From: Bacillus sp. AFS006103
Lineage (GTDB): Bacteria; Bacillota; Bacilli; Bacillales; Cytobacillaceae
Direction: 5' to 3'
DNA length: 64,000 bases
NCBI GenBank assembly: GCA_002559145.1
Contig: NTXX01000012.1
Span: forward strand, 1 to 64,000
Under the pieces are notes generated by a model, which was not told the origin of the DNA, did no database searches, and was given only the letters and a program-made list of their open reading frames with translations. How positions within the stretch are numbered: position 1 is the first letter of the stretch; each line of letters opens with the position of its first letter. Below, piece by piece: positions 53,667 to 63,778 of this stretch. The translations under genes and the position numbers were made by a program.

Positions 53667-53939
53667 TTATTTTACTGCATCTTTAAGTGCTTTACCTGGT
53701 TTAAAAGCTGGAACTTTGCTAGCAGCGATTTCGATTTCCTCACCTGTTTGAGGATTACGACCTTTACGAGCTGCGCGCTCACGTACTTCAAAGTTTCCAA
53801 AACCGATTAGTTGTACTTTATCACCATTTTTCAAAGCATCTAAAATCGCATCAAAAACAGCATCAACTGCTTTAGTAGCGTCCTTTTTTGAAAGTTCGCT
53901 TGCTTCAGCAACTGCATTAATAAGTTCTGTCTTGTTCAT
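53667..53939 (-). CDS. hbs: Histone-like DNA-binding protein HU (HBsu)
   Basis: HU homodimer subunit, 90 aa, the main nucleoid protein of Bacilli. [21 protein letters not shown] at the start, the [20 protein letters not shown] arm (about 47-66) with the DNA-kinking Pro, and the [12 protein letters not shown] end. The start at 53939 has GGAGGAGGTG just ahead, among the strongest ribosome sites in the window, fitting high expression. Confidence 0.98.
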   Translation of the reverse strand: MNKTELINAVAEASELSKKDATKAVDAVFDAILDALKNGDKVQLIGFGNFEVRERAARKGRNPQTGEEIEIAASKVPAFKPGKALKDAVK

Positions 53940-54301
53940 GCCATTCACCTCCTCCCAAAGAATTATCAAGATTCGCAAATAAGATTACTTATCTACATTT
54001 CTAAACAATTTTTCTAATTTCTATACGTCATAGCGCGGTTTTATTACCAAAGTAACTATAAATACCTAAATTGGTAACTAGAATCTATTTTTTTAGAAAA
54101 AAACCTTATGAAATAAGGGTTCAAGCGCTATAATGTAATCACGTTAAAAGATTATCATAATCAATTCAGCATATCAAGAAGATTTCATGAAATAATGGTA
54201 ATCTTTTCTTTTGTTCATCATAATTCTACTTAATTTGACCCTTTTTGGTACTTTCTCACATCTAAGGGCTTAGTAACCATTGGTATGACTCCTATTAACA
54301 A
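53940..54301. other. Gene-free gap between hbs and spoIVA
   Basis: About 360 AT-rich bases holding the hbs 5' region. No supported gene or stable RNA found. Several loose -35/-10 pairs exist on the minus strand (for example TCTTGA-N17-GATAAT), consistent with multiple hbs promoters, but none is strong enough to assign. GTTACTTTGG and GTTACCAATTTAGG-like words occur without clear pattern. Confidence 0.5.
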
Positions 54302-54328
54302 CAAAAAAAAGACCCCGATAAGGAGTCC
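54302..54328 (-). terminator. Terminator of spoIVA
   Basis: Minus strand GACTCC-TTATC-GGGGTC (one G-T) then TTTTTTTT, after the spoIVA stop. Confidence 0.8.
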
Positions 54329-54333
54329 ATAGC

Positions 54334-55812
54334 CTATAGGATAATGGCAATTAAACCGCCTGAGCCTTCGTTGATAATTCTCTCTAACGTTTCTTTCAGT
54401 TTATATCTTGCATTTTCCGGCATTAAGGAAAGCTTTGCTTGGATTCCTTCACGGACGATAGAGCTTAATGAACGCCCGAAGATATCAGAGTTCCAAATGG
54501 ATAACGGATCATCCTCAAAATCCTGCATTAAGTATCTTACAAGCTCCTCACTTTGCTTTTCTGTACCAATAATTGGAGCGAATTCTGATTCAACATCCAC
54601 TTTAATCATATGAATCGATGGAGCTACGGCCCGCAGCCTTACACCAAACCGGGCACCTTGACGAATAATTTCCGGCTCTTCTAGGCTCATATCAGAAAGT
54701 GTTGGAGAGGCAATTCCATAACCTGTTTGTTTCACCATTTTTAAGGCATCCGCAATGTGATCATACTCTGCTTTGGCATGGGCAAAATCTTGCATTAATT
54801 CGAGCAAATGATCTTTCCCACGAATTTCTACCCCAACAATTTCTTTTAAAATATCATCATACAATTCATCCGGGGCAATTAAATCAATCTCAGCAACGCC
54901 TGAACCCATTTCAATTCCTGCTAATCCTGCTCTTTCAATGAATTCAAACTCACTAAAATGTTGTACAACTCGATCAACATCTCTTAATCTCTTGATATCT
55001 TTTACAGTTTCCTTGACAGCTTCTTGGTAGCTTTCACGCAGCCAATGGTTTTCTCTAAGAACCATTACCCAGCTTGGCAAATTCACATTAACTTCAAGAA
55101 CCGGGAATTCATAAAGCGCTTCACGCAGGACATTCAAAACATCACTGTCGCGCATACTTTCAACACTCATCGCAATTACCGGGATATCATATTTCTCTGC
55201 TAAACTAGACCTTAGCGTTTCAGTGCTTGGATGGTAAGGCTGGGCACTGTTTACAACCATGATAAACGGTTTGCCAACTTCCTTTAGTTCGTTAATCACT
55301 CGTTCTTCTGCCTCAATATAATTACTTCTTGGAATCTCTCCGATTGTTCCATCTGTTGTAACTACCACACCAATTGTAGAATGTTCCTGAATGACTTTCC
55401 TTGTGCCAATTTCCGCAGCTTCATGGAAAGGAATCGGCTCCTCATACCAAGGGGTCGTAATCATTCTTGGCCCATTTTCATCTTCATATCCTTTAGCACC
55501 AGGGACAGTGTAACCCACACAATCAACTAGCCGGATATTGACATTTAATCCGTCATCGACATGAACCGTTGCCGCTTGATTAGGCACGAATTTCGGTTCT
55601 GTGGTCATTATCGTTTTTCCAGCTGCGCTTTGCGGAAGTTCATCTAGTGCCCGTGATCTCTCTGCTTCACTGTTTATATTCGGTAAAACCACAAGCTCCA
55701 TAAATTTTTTAATAAATGTAGATTTCCCAGTCCTAACTGCTCCTACTACGCCTAAATAAATATCACCGCCTGTTCTTTCGGCAATATCTTTAAAAATATC
55801 AACCTTTTCCAA
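54334..55812 (-). CDS. spoIVA: Spore coat morphogenetic ATPase SpoIVA
   Basis: SpoIVA, 492 aa, the ATP-hydrolysing cytoskeletal protein that forms the basement layer of the spore coat. Walker A GVVGAVRTGKS (about 20-30), Walker B-like VDCVGYTVPGAKGYEDENGP (about 97-116), and the C-terminal LSLMPENARYKLKETLERII and GGLIAIIL end, all near identical to B. subtilis. Start codon is TTG with GGGAGGGG upstream. Marks the organism as a spore former. Confidence 0.98.
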   Translation of the reverse strand: MEKVDIFKDIAERTGGDIYLGVVGAVRTGKSTFIKKFMELVVLPNINSEAERSRALDELPQSAAGKTIMTTEPKFVPNQAATVHVDDGLNVNIRLVDCVGYTVPGAKGYEDENGPRMITTPWYEEPIPFHEAAEIGTRKVIQEHSTIGVVVTTDGTIGEIPRSNYIEAEERVINELKEVGKPFIMVVNSAQPYHPSTETLRSSLAEKYDIPVIAMSVESMRDSDVLNVLREALYEFPVLEVNVNLPSWVMVLRENHWLRESYQEAVKETVKDIKRLRDVDRVVQHFSEFEFIERAGLAGIEMGSGVAEIDLIAPDELYDDILKEIVGVEIRGKDHLLELMQDFAHAKAEYDHIADALKMVKQTGYGIASPTLSDMSLEEPEIIRQGARFGVRLRAVAPSIHMIKVDVESEFAPIIGTEKQSEELVRYLMQDFEDDPLSIWNSDIFGRSLSSIVREGIQAKLSLMPENARYKLKETLERIINEGSGGLIAIIL

Positions 55813-56032
55813 GTGATCCCCTCCCGATCATAGAGTAAAGTGGGATTAAACATCCATTTTAGGTATTTTTGGACAGTATATGTTTATGACGTTGTCCTAT
55901 AATGTTATGACACTTTTCTAAAAGTTTTTTACCCCCTTATTAAAAAATTCAATAGGTTCGCTTGTATCTGTAGTGTCTGAACATTTGGTATTATGGAGGG
56001 TTTCAATATATGTTTAACGTTTATAGATATAG

Positions 56033-56075
56033 CAAAAAAACCCTTCTCCTACAATATATTTCTTAGGATAAGGGT
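56033..56075 (-). terminator. Terminator of yphF
   Basis: Minus strand CCCTTATCCTA ... TAGGAGAAGGG (one internal mismatch region) then TTTTTTTG, between yphF and spoIVA. Confidence 0.78.
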
Positions 56076-56084
56076 TATGACTAT

Positions 56085-56795
56085 TTATTCTTCTAAAAAA
56101 ACTGGTTCATTGGTCTTAGGATCCCAGGTATATGGCAATGAGTAGGCTGGTACAAACATAGATTCATTAACCAAATAGGTACGAATATCTTCGCCGGGCT
56201 TAATTTTAATCTTTTTCTCCTTAAGTTTCTGATATAAGTCGGGACGATAATCAACATATACCTCTGCACTGCCTGTTATAACAAAGGATAAATTTTGATT
56301 TGAAAAAGGACTGACAATATATGGGGCTTTTTCAAACCCTAGTTGTTTAAAATCAAGTGAAAAAACATTTTTAGCTAGTTGTTTTTTATAAGGGGGATAC
56401 CCTTTTGTCTTTATTCGTAATTTAATATCACGAATCGTATCAGTTATTCTTAGATCAAACAATTTTACAGTAGGTCTGGTCTCAACATCGACGAGCACAT
56501 ATTGAAAGATACCCCCATTTTCAAATGCATTTCCGGGGGGTTCAGCTATATATTTTGGCGTAATTTTTTTAAATTCAATCGGATACTTCTGATAAATGGG
56601 CGTTTCAGCTTCTTTTGTTTTTATCGGAAGGATCCCGCCATTATCCTCTCTAAAAGAATCTACAGCTGTTTGAACAGCTTGGATTTGATCCTGATAAGGG
56701 ACTTGATTCTTTGTTAATTCCTTTTCGGGATACATGCATCCTGCAAGTAAAATAGCAGTTAATGCCAGAAAACTACCAAGTACATTCCACTTCAT
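56085..56795 (-). CDS. yphF: Lipoprotein YphF
   Basis: Predicted lipoprotein of 236 aa. Signal with lipobox LLAGC (Cys at 20). The exported part has DSFREDNGGILPIKTKE, a pilin-like start word, and a long beta-rich region. B. subtilis YphF occupies the same place upstream of spoIVA. AAAGGTGATT precedes the ATG. Function unknown. Confidence 0.85.
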   Translation of the reverse strand: MKWNVLGSFLALTAILLAGCMYPEKELTKNQVPYQDQIQAVQTAVDSFREDNGGILPIKTKEAETPIYQKYPIEFKKITPKYIAEPPGNAFENGGIFQYVLVDVETRPTVKLFDLRITDTIRDIKLRIKTKGYPPYKKQLAKNVFSLDFKQLGFEKAPYIVSPFSNQNLSFVITGSAEVYVDYRPDLYQKLKEKKIKIKPGEDIRTYLVNESMFVPAYSLPYTWDPKTNEPVFLEE

Positions 56796-56829
56796 TCAAT
56801 CACCTTTTTTATTTATGTATTTAACCCCA

Positions 56830-57015
56830 CTATGTTAAGAAAACAATTAGTAGCGTTAGTCCTGAAACAATCATTAATAAGTAAGCGATAATTGCAGTAA
56901 TAATACGGAAGATTCCTTTTAACTTATATCTGCTAAAATAAATTGTCATGATTGCAAGGAACATAAACCCCATGCCGGCAATCGATACCCACATTTTAAA
57001 CATAGCTGGCGACAC
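56830..57015 (-). CDS. yphE: Small two-span membrane protein (DUF2768)
   Basis: Protein of 61 aa with two membrane spans (about 7-24 and 36-60) and a short basic loop (SRYKLKG). DUF2768 family, in the place of B. subtilis yphE. Start is GTG with AAGGGGGAG ahead. Function unknown. Confidence 0.8.
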   Translation of the reverse strand: MSPAMFKMWVSIAGMGFMFLAIMTIYFSRYKLKGIFRIITAIIAYLLMIVSGLTLLIVFLT

Positions 57016-57111
57016 ACTAAACTCCCCCTTTTTCGAAAATTAATTATATCACAAGCTATTACTTTTCTAGAAAAATTTTAAACTAAAAAACGTTCATCAT
57101 CCTATCTACAC

Positions 57112-57155
57112 CAAAAAAAAAACTGAAGTAAAGAGGGGCGAATTCTTTACTTCAG
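57112..57155 (-). terminator. Strong terminator downstream of gpsA
   Basis: Minus strand CTGAAGTAAAG ... CTTTACTTCAG, an 11-pair perfect stem with a 11-base loop, followed by eleven T residues. It is about 170 bases past the gpsA stop. Confidence 0.88.
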
Positions 57156-57323
57156 CTTTAAAGACTAATTACCCCATACTCCAGTGTCATACTACCAGGT
57201 TGCTTCGTTGCATTGTATGCAATCTACACACAATAGGTCTCACCGAATGTCTATTTATTAATAAAAATATTCCTCCGCAAGACACGGCTCCATCGCTGGT
57301 TTTGATTTTATTTTGAATATTTT
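57156..57323 (-). other. Non-coding stretch between gpsA stop and its terminator
   Basis: About 168 bases with no supported gene. It contains a small palindrome TTGCATACAATGCAA and a near direct repeat CTGGTAGTATG / CTGGAGTATG on the minus strand, before a strong terminator. Either a long gpsA 3' untranslated region or a small RNA made from it. Confidence 0.35.
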
Positions 57324-58379
57324 TTAGTTATCAATATTTCGTTCATCTAGAACATTAACTAAATCTTCCATTTCATGCGTTTTTCCACGAGCCATTAAAA
57401 CATCGACGGCATCTATTGCGCTCTTCCCATTAAATAAAACATCATAAAGCGCAAAGGTTATCGGCATCTTTACATCATACTTTTTAGCTAATTGATAAGC
57501 TGCTTTGGTGGTTCTCACACCCTCTACAACCATCCCCATGTTATCCAAAACCTCTTCAAGGGTATTACCTTTACCTAATAGGTTTCCTGCTCGCCAGTTC
57601 CTTGAATGGACGCTTGTACATGTAACGATTAAATCACCGATTCCAGCTAGGCCAGAAAACGTTAATGGGTTAGCCCCCATTTTCGTACCTAGACGGGCTA
57701 TTTCGGCTAAACCTCGCGTCATTAAGGCTGCTTTTGCATTATCCCCATAGCCAAGCCCATCTGTTATTCCCGCTGCAAGCGCAATAATATTTTTTAATGC
57801 ACCGCCAATTTCAACTCCGATGATATCGGAATTCGTATAAACTCGAAAATTGTTATTAATAAATAAATCTTGAATTTTTCCGGCAGCATCCATATTTTCT
57901 GAAGTAACAGTTACCGTCGTTGGGTGGCGAAGGCTTACTTCTTCAGCATGACTCGGGCCAGAAAGAACCACGACATCCTTTAACAATTCATTCGGCATTT
58001 CTTCTTTGATAATTTCAGAGATACGCATTAAAGAATCAGGTTCAATTCCTTTACTTACATGTGCTATCGTAATCGGAGCTATTTGTACGGCTCGAATTTT
58101 TCCAATTACCTCACGTATTGCCTTGGTTGGAACTGCCAATATAATTGTATCTACACCAGTCAATGTATCACTTAAAGAAGCATACCCAACAATTAACTCT
58201 GAAAGAATAATTTCAGGTAAATATTTCTTATTCGTGTGCTTTTCATTAATTTCTTTCACTTGCTCTTCATTGTGGCTCCACAGACGGACCTCATGTCCAT
58301 TGTCTGCAAGCACCATTGCCAATGCCGTTCCCCAGCTACCTGCTCCAATTACGGCTATTGCTGTTTTAGTTTGGTTCAA
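57324..58379 (-). CDS. gpsA: Glycerol-3-phosphate dehydrogenase (NAD(P)+)
   Basis: GpsA, 351 aa, reduces dihydroxyacetone phosphate to sn-glycerol-3-phosphate for phospholipids. VIGAGSWGTALAMVLADNGH (about 10-29), VLSGPSHAEEV, the active Lys in GALKNIIALAAGITDGLGYGDNAKAAL (in parts, about 193-219) and GLAGIGDLIVTCTS. Start is TTG with AGGTG ahead. Downstream of der as usual. Confidence 0.97.
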   Translation of the reverse strand: MNQTKTAIAVIGAGSWGTALAMVLADNGHEVRLWSHNEEQVKEINEKHTNKKYLPEIILSELIVGYASLSDTLTGVDTIILAVPTKAIREVIGKIRAVQIAPITIAHVSKGIEPDSLMRISEIIKEEMPNELLKDVVVLSGPSHAEEVSLRHPTTVTVTSENMDAAGKIQDLFINNNFRVYTNSDIIGVEIGGALKNIIALAAGITDGLGYGDNAKAALMTRGLAEIARLGTKMGANPLTFSGLAGIGDLIVTCTSVHSRNWRAGNLLGKGNTLEEVLDNMGMVVEGVRTTKAAYQLAKKYDVKMPITFALYDVLFNGKSAIDAVDVLMARGKTHEMEDLVNVLDERNIDN

Positions 58380-58402
58380 TTTAAATCACACCTACTTTAT
58401 AT

Positions 58403-59713
58403 TTATTTTCTTTCTCTTGCATAAATTTTGATAGGGGTTCCTTCAAATCCAAAAGCATCTCTAATTCTGTTCTCTAAGAAGCGTTCATAAGAAAAGTGCA
58501 ATAATTCAGGTTCATTAACAAACACAACAAAGGTCGGTGGTTTAACAGCCACTTGTGTCGTGTAATAAATTTTTAAGCGTCTACCATTGTCAGTTGGTGT
58601 TGGGTTCATTGCTACCGCATCCATAATCACATCATTAAGCACGCTTGTTTCAACTCTCAACGAGTGGTTTTCACTAGCCGTGTTAATCATTGGTAAAAGC
58701 GTGTGGATTCGTTTTTTTGTTTTTGCGGATAAAAACACAATGGGTGCATAACTAAGAAATAAGAAGTGCTCCCTAATCTTCTGTTCAAGTTCCTTCATGG
58801 TTTTCTCATCTTTTTCGATTGCGTCCCATTTATTTACAACAATTACAATCGCCCTGCCTGCTTCATGTGCGTACCCGGCAATCTTTTTGTCCTGTTCAAT
58901 GATTCCTTCTTCGGCGTTAATAACAACAAGAACAACATCAGACCGTTCAATGGCTCTTAGGGCGCGGAGAACACTGTATTTTTCCGTAGTCTCATACACT
59001 TTTCCCTTTTTCCTTATTCCTGCTGTATCAATTATGACATATTTCCCACCATTAAATGTATAGGGAGAATCGACTGCATCTCGTGTTGTACCTGCAATAT
59101 CACTGACGATTACACGTTCTTCTCCTAATATCGCATTGACTAACGAGGATTTCCCAACATTTGGTCGCCCAATTAATGAAAACTTTACGACATCTTCACC
59201 ATATTCAATTGGTTTGGTTTTAGGAAAATGTCTTGCTGCTTCATCCAATAAGTCACCTAATCCTAGCCCATGTGCTCCGGAAATAGGAATAGGCTCACCG
59301 AATCCTAATGAATAGAAATCATAGATTTGATCACGCATTTCAGGATTATCTATTTTATTAACAGCTAATACCACAGGCTTTTTAGATCTATAAAGTATTT
59401 TAGCCACTTCTTCATCAGCTGCTGTTACCCCTTCTCGTCCATTTGTTAAGAAGATAATTACATCAGCTTCATCAATCGCAACTTCCGCTTGCTGTCGGAT
59501 TTGCTCTAAAAAAGGTTCATCACCGATATCAATTCCACCGGTATCAATGACATTAAAGTCATGTGTTAACCACTCACCTGAACTATAAATTCGATCTCTT
59601 GTAACTCCGGGAATATCCTCAACAATAGAAATACGTTCACCGACAATTCGATTAAAAATAGTTGATTTTCCTACGTTGGGCCGTCCTACAATGGCAATAA
59701 CAGGTTTAACCAA
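58403..59713 (-). CDS. der: Double-GTPase ribosome assembly factor Der (EngA)
   Basis: Der, 436 aa, needed for 50S subunit assembly. Two G domains: GRPNVGKST (10-18) and GRPNVGKSS (about 183-191), each with DxxG (DTGGID; DTAGIR) and NKxD (NKID; NKWD), then a KH-like domain ending [15 protein letters not shown]. Start is TTG with AAAGGATGG ahead. An 18-base hairpin (59798-59815) lies upstream in its leader. Confidence 0.97.
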   Translation of the reverse strand: MVKPVIAIVGRPNVGKSTIFNRIVGERISIVEDIPGVTRDRIYSSGEWLTHDFNVIDTGGIDIGDEPFLEQIRQQAEVAIDEADVIIFLTNGREGVTAADEEVAKILYRSKKPVVLAVNKIDNPEMRDQIYDFYSLGFGEPIPISGAHGLGLGDLLDEAARHFPKTKPIEYGEDVVKFSLIGRPNVGKSSLVNAILGEERVIVSDIAGTTRDAVDSPYTFNGGKYVIIDTAGIRKKGKVYETTEKYSVLRALRAIERSDVVLVVINAEEGIIEQDKKIAGYAHEAGRAIVIVVNKWDAIEKDEKTMKELEQKIREHFLFLSYAPIVFLSAKTKKRIHTLLPMINTASENHSLRVETSVLNDVIMDAVAMNPTPTDNGRRLKIYYTTQVAVKPPTFVVFVNEPELLHFSYERFLENRIRDAFGFEGTPIKIYARERK

Positions 59714-59838
59714 TTACAATCGCCATCCTTTCTTTTCTATAATCAAATACAATTTAGTATGTTAGCATAGAGTGAAACTTCCTTCATGGGAGCTTACATC
59801 CCGTTCGTGCGGGATAATTCCCTTAAGTTCTTATTAAG

Positions 59839-59868
59839 TAAAGAAACCCTTCTGTCATCTAGAAGGGC
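59839..59868 (-). terminator. Terminator of yphA
   Basis: Minus strand CCCTTCT-AGATGAC-AGAAGGG then TTTCTTT, between yphA and der. Confidence 0.78.
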
Positions 59869-59933
59869 CTAACTATATTATCTTATCAATGTTAATCCTT
59901 TCCCGCAATGATAAGCTGAATAAGAACTGTAGT

Positions 59934-60542
59934 TTACGATGATTTTTGCTTTCCTTTTTCAAAGAAATGAAAATAATTTTGCATAATTGTACCGACGTTT
60001 TCTAACGCACTCCACCCTACAAGCAAAAGTGCAGTTAACGAACAAACATCCAAGGAAGCGTATGCCCCAATCAAATAGGGAAATTGGAATTTATTTAATA
60101 TAAGGGCATATAAAATCTCTCCTTGCATCGCACCAGCAAATAGGATCAGCAATCTCCCTTTTAACGTTTTTTGCAATAGTATGGCTAAATACCACAACAC
60201 TATTCCCATCATCCATTCCTTCTTAAAAATAATCCAAATAGGATCAAAAATTTCAAATAAATGGAAGGTTACATAGGTGATTGAAATAATAACCGCACAA
60301 ATAAAATAATAAATGATTGCTGTCCGTTTTTCCTGGCTTATGAATAAATAAGAAATGCCTAAAATAAATAATCCACTTACCTGTATTTCAAATACACTGA
60401 CCTTAATTTGAATATTAGATAAAATTAATACAATTAACACAATAGCTGCCAGTTTTATTCGATATGGATTTTGTTTTTCTAAAAGAAAGGTAAGATAAAT
60501 CCAAAATACCCAACAGGTCCAATAAAAAATTTCCCCTTCCAC
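59934..60542 (-). CDS. yphA: Membrane protein YphA
   Basis: Integral membrane protein of 202 aa with about six spans and very few charged loops; no catalytic motif. Matches B. subtilis yphA by place between der and ypzI and by topology. GTG at 60542 is preferred: AGGAGGTG is then six bases away, while the GTG nine bases upstream lies inside that site. Function unknown. Confidence 0.78.
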   Translation of the reverse strand: MEGEIFYWTCWVFWIYLTFLLEKQNPYRIKLAAIVLIVLILSNIQIKVSVFEIQVSGLFILGISYLFISQEKRTAIIYYFICAVIISITYVTFHLFEIFDPIWIIFKKEWMMGIVLWYLAILLQKTLKGRLLILFAGAMQGEILYALILNKFQFPYLIGAYASLDVCSLTALLLVGWSALENVGTIMQNYFHFFEKGKQKSS

Positions 60543-60650
60543 TTCATACACCTCCTATTATTTTCATTATTGGTAATCTTTATGTAGTTTCATACTTCCT
60601 TGAATAATATTTCCTTAGTGATTCATCTTATTAAGAGGAGGTGTGTAAGA

Positions 60651-60791
60651 ATGGGAAAAGACCGACAAGAAAAGAAGTTACGTGAAAGTAGAAGAGTGGA
60701 GTCAGACCGTGATCAAGCATTGCACTACCCTGGTGCTACTAAGTTATCAAGCCCGGAAGAGGCACGGGGATTAAACGACGGGAAAAGGTAA
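60651..60791 (+). CDS. ypzI: Small conserved protein YpzI
   Basis: YpzI, 46 aa, highly charged: GKDRQEKKLRESRRVESDRDQ then LHYPGATKLSSPEEAR (given in two parts), as in Bacillus relatives. Function unknown. The start at 60651 has AAGAGGAGGTG ahead; a longer frame from 60600 is not supported. Confidence 0.9.
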   Translation: MGKDRQEKKLRESRRVESDRDQALHYPGATKLSSPEEARGLNDGKR

Positions 60792-60794
60792 GTA

Positions 60795-60825
60795 AAAAAG
60801 CTCTCGCGGTTGCGAGAGCTTTTTT
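60795..60825. terminator. Bidirectional terminator between ypzI and fni
   Basis: AAAAAAGCTCTCGC-GGTT-GCGAGAGCTTTTTT, perfect stem with A and T runs between convergent genes. Confidence 0.92.
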
Positions 60826-61882
60826 ACTTGATGGAACGCTGGGCAAAATTCTTCGTATCTATCCCTCTTTGATTTAACCAATGATAGGTATCACCGGATA
60901 TAACCAGTGGTGCATGTTTTAATTCTGAAATGGTTTTTGCTCCTACAGCAGTCATGATCAGTTTTAATTCCTCGTGAAGGGTTTCGATTTCTGCTTGCAA
61001 AGCCTCGATCCCTTCTTTAACAAGGATTTTCAAGAAATAGCCTGCCAATCCAATTGCATCTGCTCCTATCGCTAATCCTTTTGCGATGTCATGTGCTGAC
61101 CTAATTCCTCCCGAACCAATGACCGAAAGATTATTAGAAACAGACGCTGCTTCAAAAATTGAAATTCCTGTTGGGATTCCCCATTGATTAAAAAATGATA
61201 GGGCTTTTTCCCTGCGCTTATTTTCAATTTGAGCAAAATTTGTTCCCCCGGAGCCGCCCACATCAACCACTTTAACGCCAATTGATTTGAGTGAATGAAC
61301 CGTCTCCTTTGCCATCCCGAAACCCACTTCTTTCACTATAACCGGGACTGCAGTCTCTTTAACAATGGATTCAATTCTTTTAAGTGCACCGGAAAAATTA
61401 CGGTCTCCCTCAGGCATAGTTAATTCCTGAATGACATTTAAATGAATTTGCAGGGCATCCGCTTCAATCATCTCAATAGCAGCTTTTGCGTCTTCTGATG
61501 ATGCTTCGCTCCCTAAATTTGCAATAATAACGCCGGTGGGATTCTCTTTGCGGACGATTTCGTAGGTATATATTTGTGTTTTATCCTTTAAAGCAGACAT
61601 TTGTGATCCAACTGCCATTGCTACGCCAGTCCTTTTAGCAACAATTGCCAATTCTTTATTGATACGATATGTTTTATCACCGCCGCCACCGGTCATCGCA
61701 TTGATAAAAATTGGCGAACTTAAATAAAGTCCGCCAATTTCATGGTCTAATCCAACATCAAATACACCAATATCCGGTAATCCCTGGTGAATAAATTTAA
61801 TATCATCAAATGCCGAAGAAGGATTTTGCCTATTTTCAAGAGCATAACGAATGTGGTCCCATTTTCGTTCAGATCTAGACAC
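60824..61882 (-). CDS. fni: Isopentenyl-diphosphate isomerase, type 2 (FMN)
   Basis: Type 2 IPP isomerase, 352 aa, interconverting IPP and DMAPP with FMN and NAD(P)[17 protein letters not shown] (about 60-75), [22 protein letters not shown] and the flavin-binding [20 protein letters not shown] (about 256-275) are seen. Start is GTG with GGTGATT ahead. Supplies precursors used by HepS/HepT. Confidence 0.97.
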   Translation of the reverse strand: MSRSERKWDHIRYALENRQNPSSAFDDIKFIHQGLPDIGVFDVGLDHEIGGLYLSSPIFINAMTGGGGDKTYRINKELAIVAKRTGVAMAVGSQMSALKDKTQIYTYEIVRKENPTGVIIANLGSEASSEDAKAAIEMIEADALQIHLNVIQELTMPEGDRNFSGALKRIESIVKETAVPVIVKEVGFGMAKETVHSLKSIGVKVVDVGGSGGTNFAQIENKRREKALSFFNQWGIPTGISIFEAASVSNNLSVIGSGGIRSAHDIAKGLAIGADAIGLAGYFLKILVKEGIEALQAEIETLHEELKLIMTAVGAKTISELKHAPLVISGDTYHWLNQRGIDTKNFAQRSIK

Positions 61883-61893
61883 TTAAATCACCA

Positions 61894-63033
61894 TTATTTT
61901 CCTAGATTCTTTAATTTATCACCAATAACTTCTCCAAGCTGGAAGCCTTTTGACTCTTCAGGGAGCTCATAATCATAGTTTTCCTCATACTCTTTTTCAA
62001 GAAGTTCTTTAATGCTTAAGGATAAACGTTGGTCCGACTCATTTGCTTCAAGGACTTTGACATCAACTTCCTGTCCTTCTTTCAATACTTCATGTGGAGT
62101 ACCAATATGCTTATGTGCAATTTGAGAGATATGAACAAGACCTTCTACACCAGGAAATACTTCAACAAACGCACCATATGAAACTAATCTTTTCACTTTC
62201 CCTTTTAGGATGCTTCCCTTAGGTGCTTTCTCGGAGATATTTGCCCATGGTCCTGGAAGTGTTTCCTTAATTGATAAAGAAATTCTTTCATTATCACGGT
62301 CCACACTTAGTACTTTAACCTGTACTAGCTGTCCTTCGTGAACAACATCTGCTGGCTTATCTACATGCTCATAAGATAGTTGGGAAATATGAACAAGACC
62401 GTCGATGCCGCCAATATCCACAAAAGCTCCAAAGTCAGTAATTCTTTGTACTGTACCATCGATGATTTGGCCAACTTGGACTGCACTAAGGCGATTTTGT
62501 TTTTGTTTACCTTTTTCTTGTTCAACAACTGCTCGATGAGATAGAATTAAGCGATTCTTTTCCTTATCAAGTTCAACAATTTTAAAGGTTAGGAAGCGAC
62601 CTTTATAATCACTGAAATCTTCTACAAAATGAGCTTCAACAAGGGATGCCGGTACAAAACCACGAACCCCGAGATCCACCACTAAACCACCTTTTACAAC
62701 GTCCTTAACCTCTGCTTCAAAAACTTCTCCCGTTTGGAATTGTTTTTCTAAACTCTCCCAAGCTTTTTCTGCATCTACTTTCCTCTTAGAGAGGATGATT
62801 GCTTCTTCCTCAACTTTTAAAACTTCTAACTCTAGATCATCACCATCTTGGACGGCATCAGATGCTTTTTCAATATGCAGACTTGAAAGTTCACTGATTG
62901 GGATAATCCCATCAAGTTTGCTGCCTTGGATAGCCACATGCACCTGCTTTTCTTCTACTTTCGTAACTTGTCCGGTTACTTTATCCCCAATTTCAAAGCT
63001 TTTCACTTCTACTTGATTTAATTCTTCCGACAT
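61894..63033 (-). CDS. ypfD: S1-domain RNA-binding protein YpfD
   Basis: Ribosomal protein S1 homologue, 379 aa, with four S1 domains at about 15-85, 103-170, 185-257 and 273-345 (GQVTKVEEKQVHVAIQG, GGLVVDLGVRGFVPASLVEAH, TDFGAFVDIGGIDGLVHISQL, VSYGAFVEVFPGVEGLVHIS; first two are more divergent). Shorter than E. coli S1 (six domains) as in other Bacilli. AAGGAGGAA precedes the ATG. Confidence 0.96.
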   Translation of the reverse strand: MSEELNQVEVKSFEIGDKVTGQVTKVEEKQVHVAIQGSKLDGIIPISELSSLHIEKASDAVQDGDDLELEVLKVEEEAIILSKRKVDAEKAWESLEKQFQTGEVFEAEVKDVVKGGLVVDLGVRGFVPASLVEAHFVEDFSDYKGRFLTFKIVELDKEKNRLILSHRAVVEQEKGKQKQNRLSAVQVGQIIDGTVQRITDFGAFVDIGGIDGLVHISQLSYEHVDKPADVVHEGQLVQVKVLSVDRDNERISLSIKETLPGPWANISEKAPKGSILKGKVKRLVSYGAFVEVFPGVEGLVHISQIAHKHIGTPHEVLKEGQEVDVKVLEANESDQRLSLSIKELLEKEYEENYDYELPEESKGFQLGEVIGDKLKNLGK

Positions 63034-63194
63034 ATGTATTCCTCCTTAATCCATTTACTCCTAAAATTCTATATATGAACTGGTGGATGCCACGCAGCAT
63101 ACAACAACATATACAACAAACCTAAAAGCAGTGAATTTTCAAAAAAACTCTTTCCACTAACTTCTTACAAATAGCCTTTTTTGTCAAGCAGAAC

Positions 63195-63776
63195 CTATTG
63201 ATGTTCTTTTATAAGTTTTTCAATCTTTGACATGATTAATTCAGTCACTTGTTCTGCAGAAGCTTTCTCTTTTCTCATTTCTTCTAGATCAATTGGTTGT
63301 CCATAGACCACCTTTAATTTCCGGAAACTTTTATAAGGGCCAATTACTGCACAGGGCACGACCGATGCTGTTGACCTTAGAGCAAAAAAACCAGCCCCGG
63401 AAAGTCCCTTTCCTAATTCCCCGTTCTTACTCCTTGTTCCCTCTGGAAAAAGACCGAAAACATGGCCATCCTTAAGAATCTTTAAGCCTGTTCTAAGTGC
63501 TTCTCGATCATTAAATCCCCTTTTCACAGGAAAAGCATTACATTTTCTAACGATATTACCCAAAACAGGTACTCTAAAAATCTCTTCTTTTGCCATGTAA
63601 TGCACAGGGCGCGGTGCCATTATTCCAACAATAATGGGATCAAAATTATGGATGTGATTCGAACAAAGAAGGACTCCGCCTTCTTTAGGAAAATGTTCTA
63701 ATCCGATAGCTTCAACCCTGTAAAGTGGTTTAAATACACCCGTAACCACTGATTTCGCAAAATCATAAAACGTCAC
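63195..63776 (-). CDS. plsC: PlsC-type 1-acylglycerol-3-phosphate acyltransferase
   Basis: Acyltransferase of 193 aa making phosphatidic acid. NHIHNFD (NHX4D motif, about 36-42) and FPEGTRSKNG (about 114-123) are the family's catalytic and phosphate-binding words. One hydrophobic N-terminal segment. Start is GTG, three bases past the cmk stop, so it follows cmk in an operon. PlsC function likely; acceptor not proven. Confidence 0.9.
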   Translation of the reverse strand: MTFYDFAKSVVTGVFKPLYRVEAIGLEHFPKEGGVLLCSNHIHNFDPIIVGIMAPRPVHYMAKEEIFRVPVLGNIVRKCNAFPVKRGFNDREALRTGLKILKDGHVFGLFPEGTRSKNGELGKGLSGAGFFALRSTASVVPCAVIGPYKSFRKLKVVYGQPIDLEEMRKEKASAEQVTELIMSKIEKLIKEHQ

Positions 63777-63778
63777 AC

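Noticed and set aside
55813..56000. Sigma-E promoter for spoIVA
   Set aside because: Words such as CATAAACAT and CATATACT occur, but no -35 at the right distance fits well, although sigma-E control is expected from B. subtilis.
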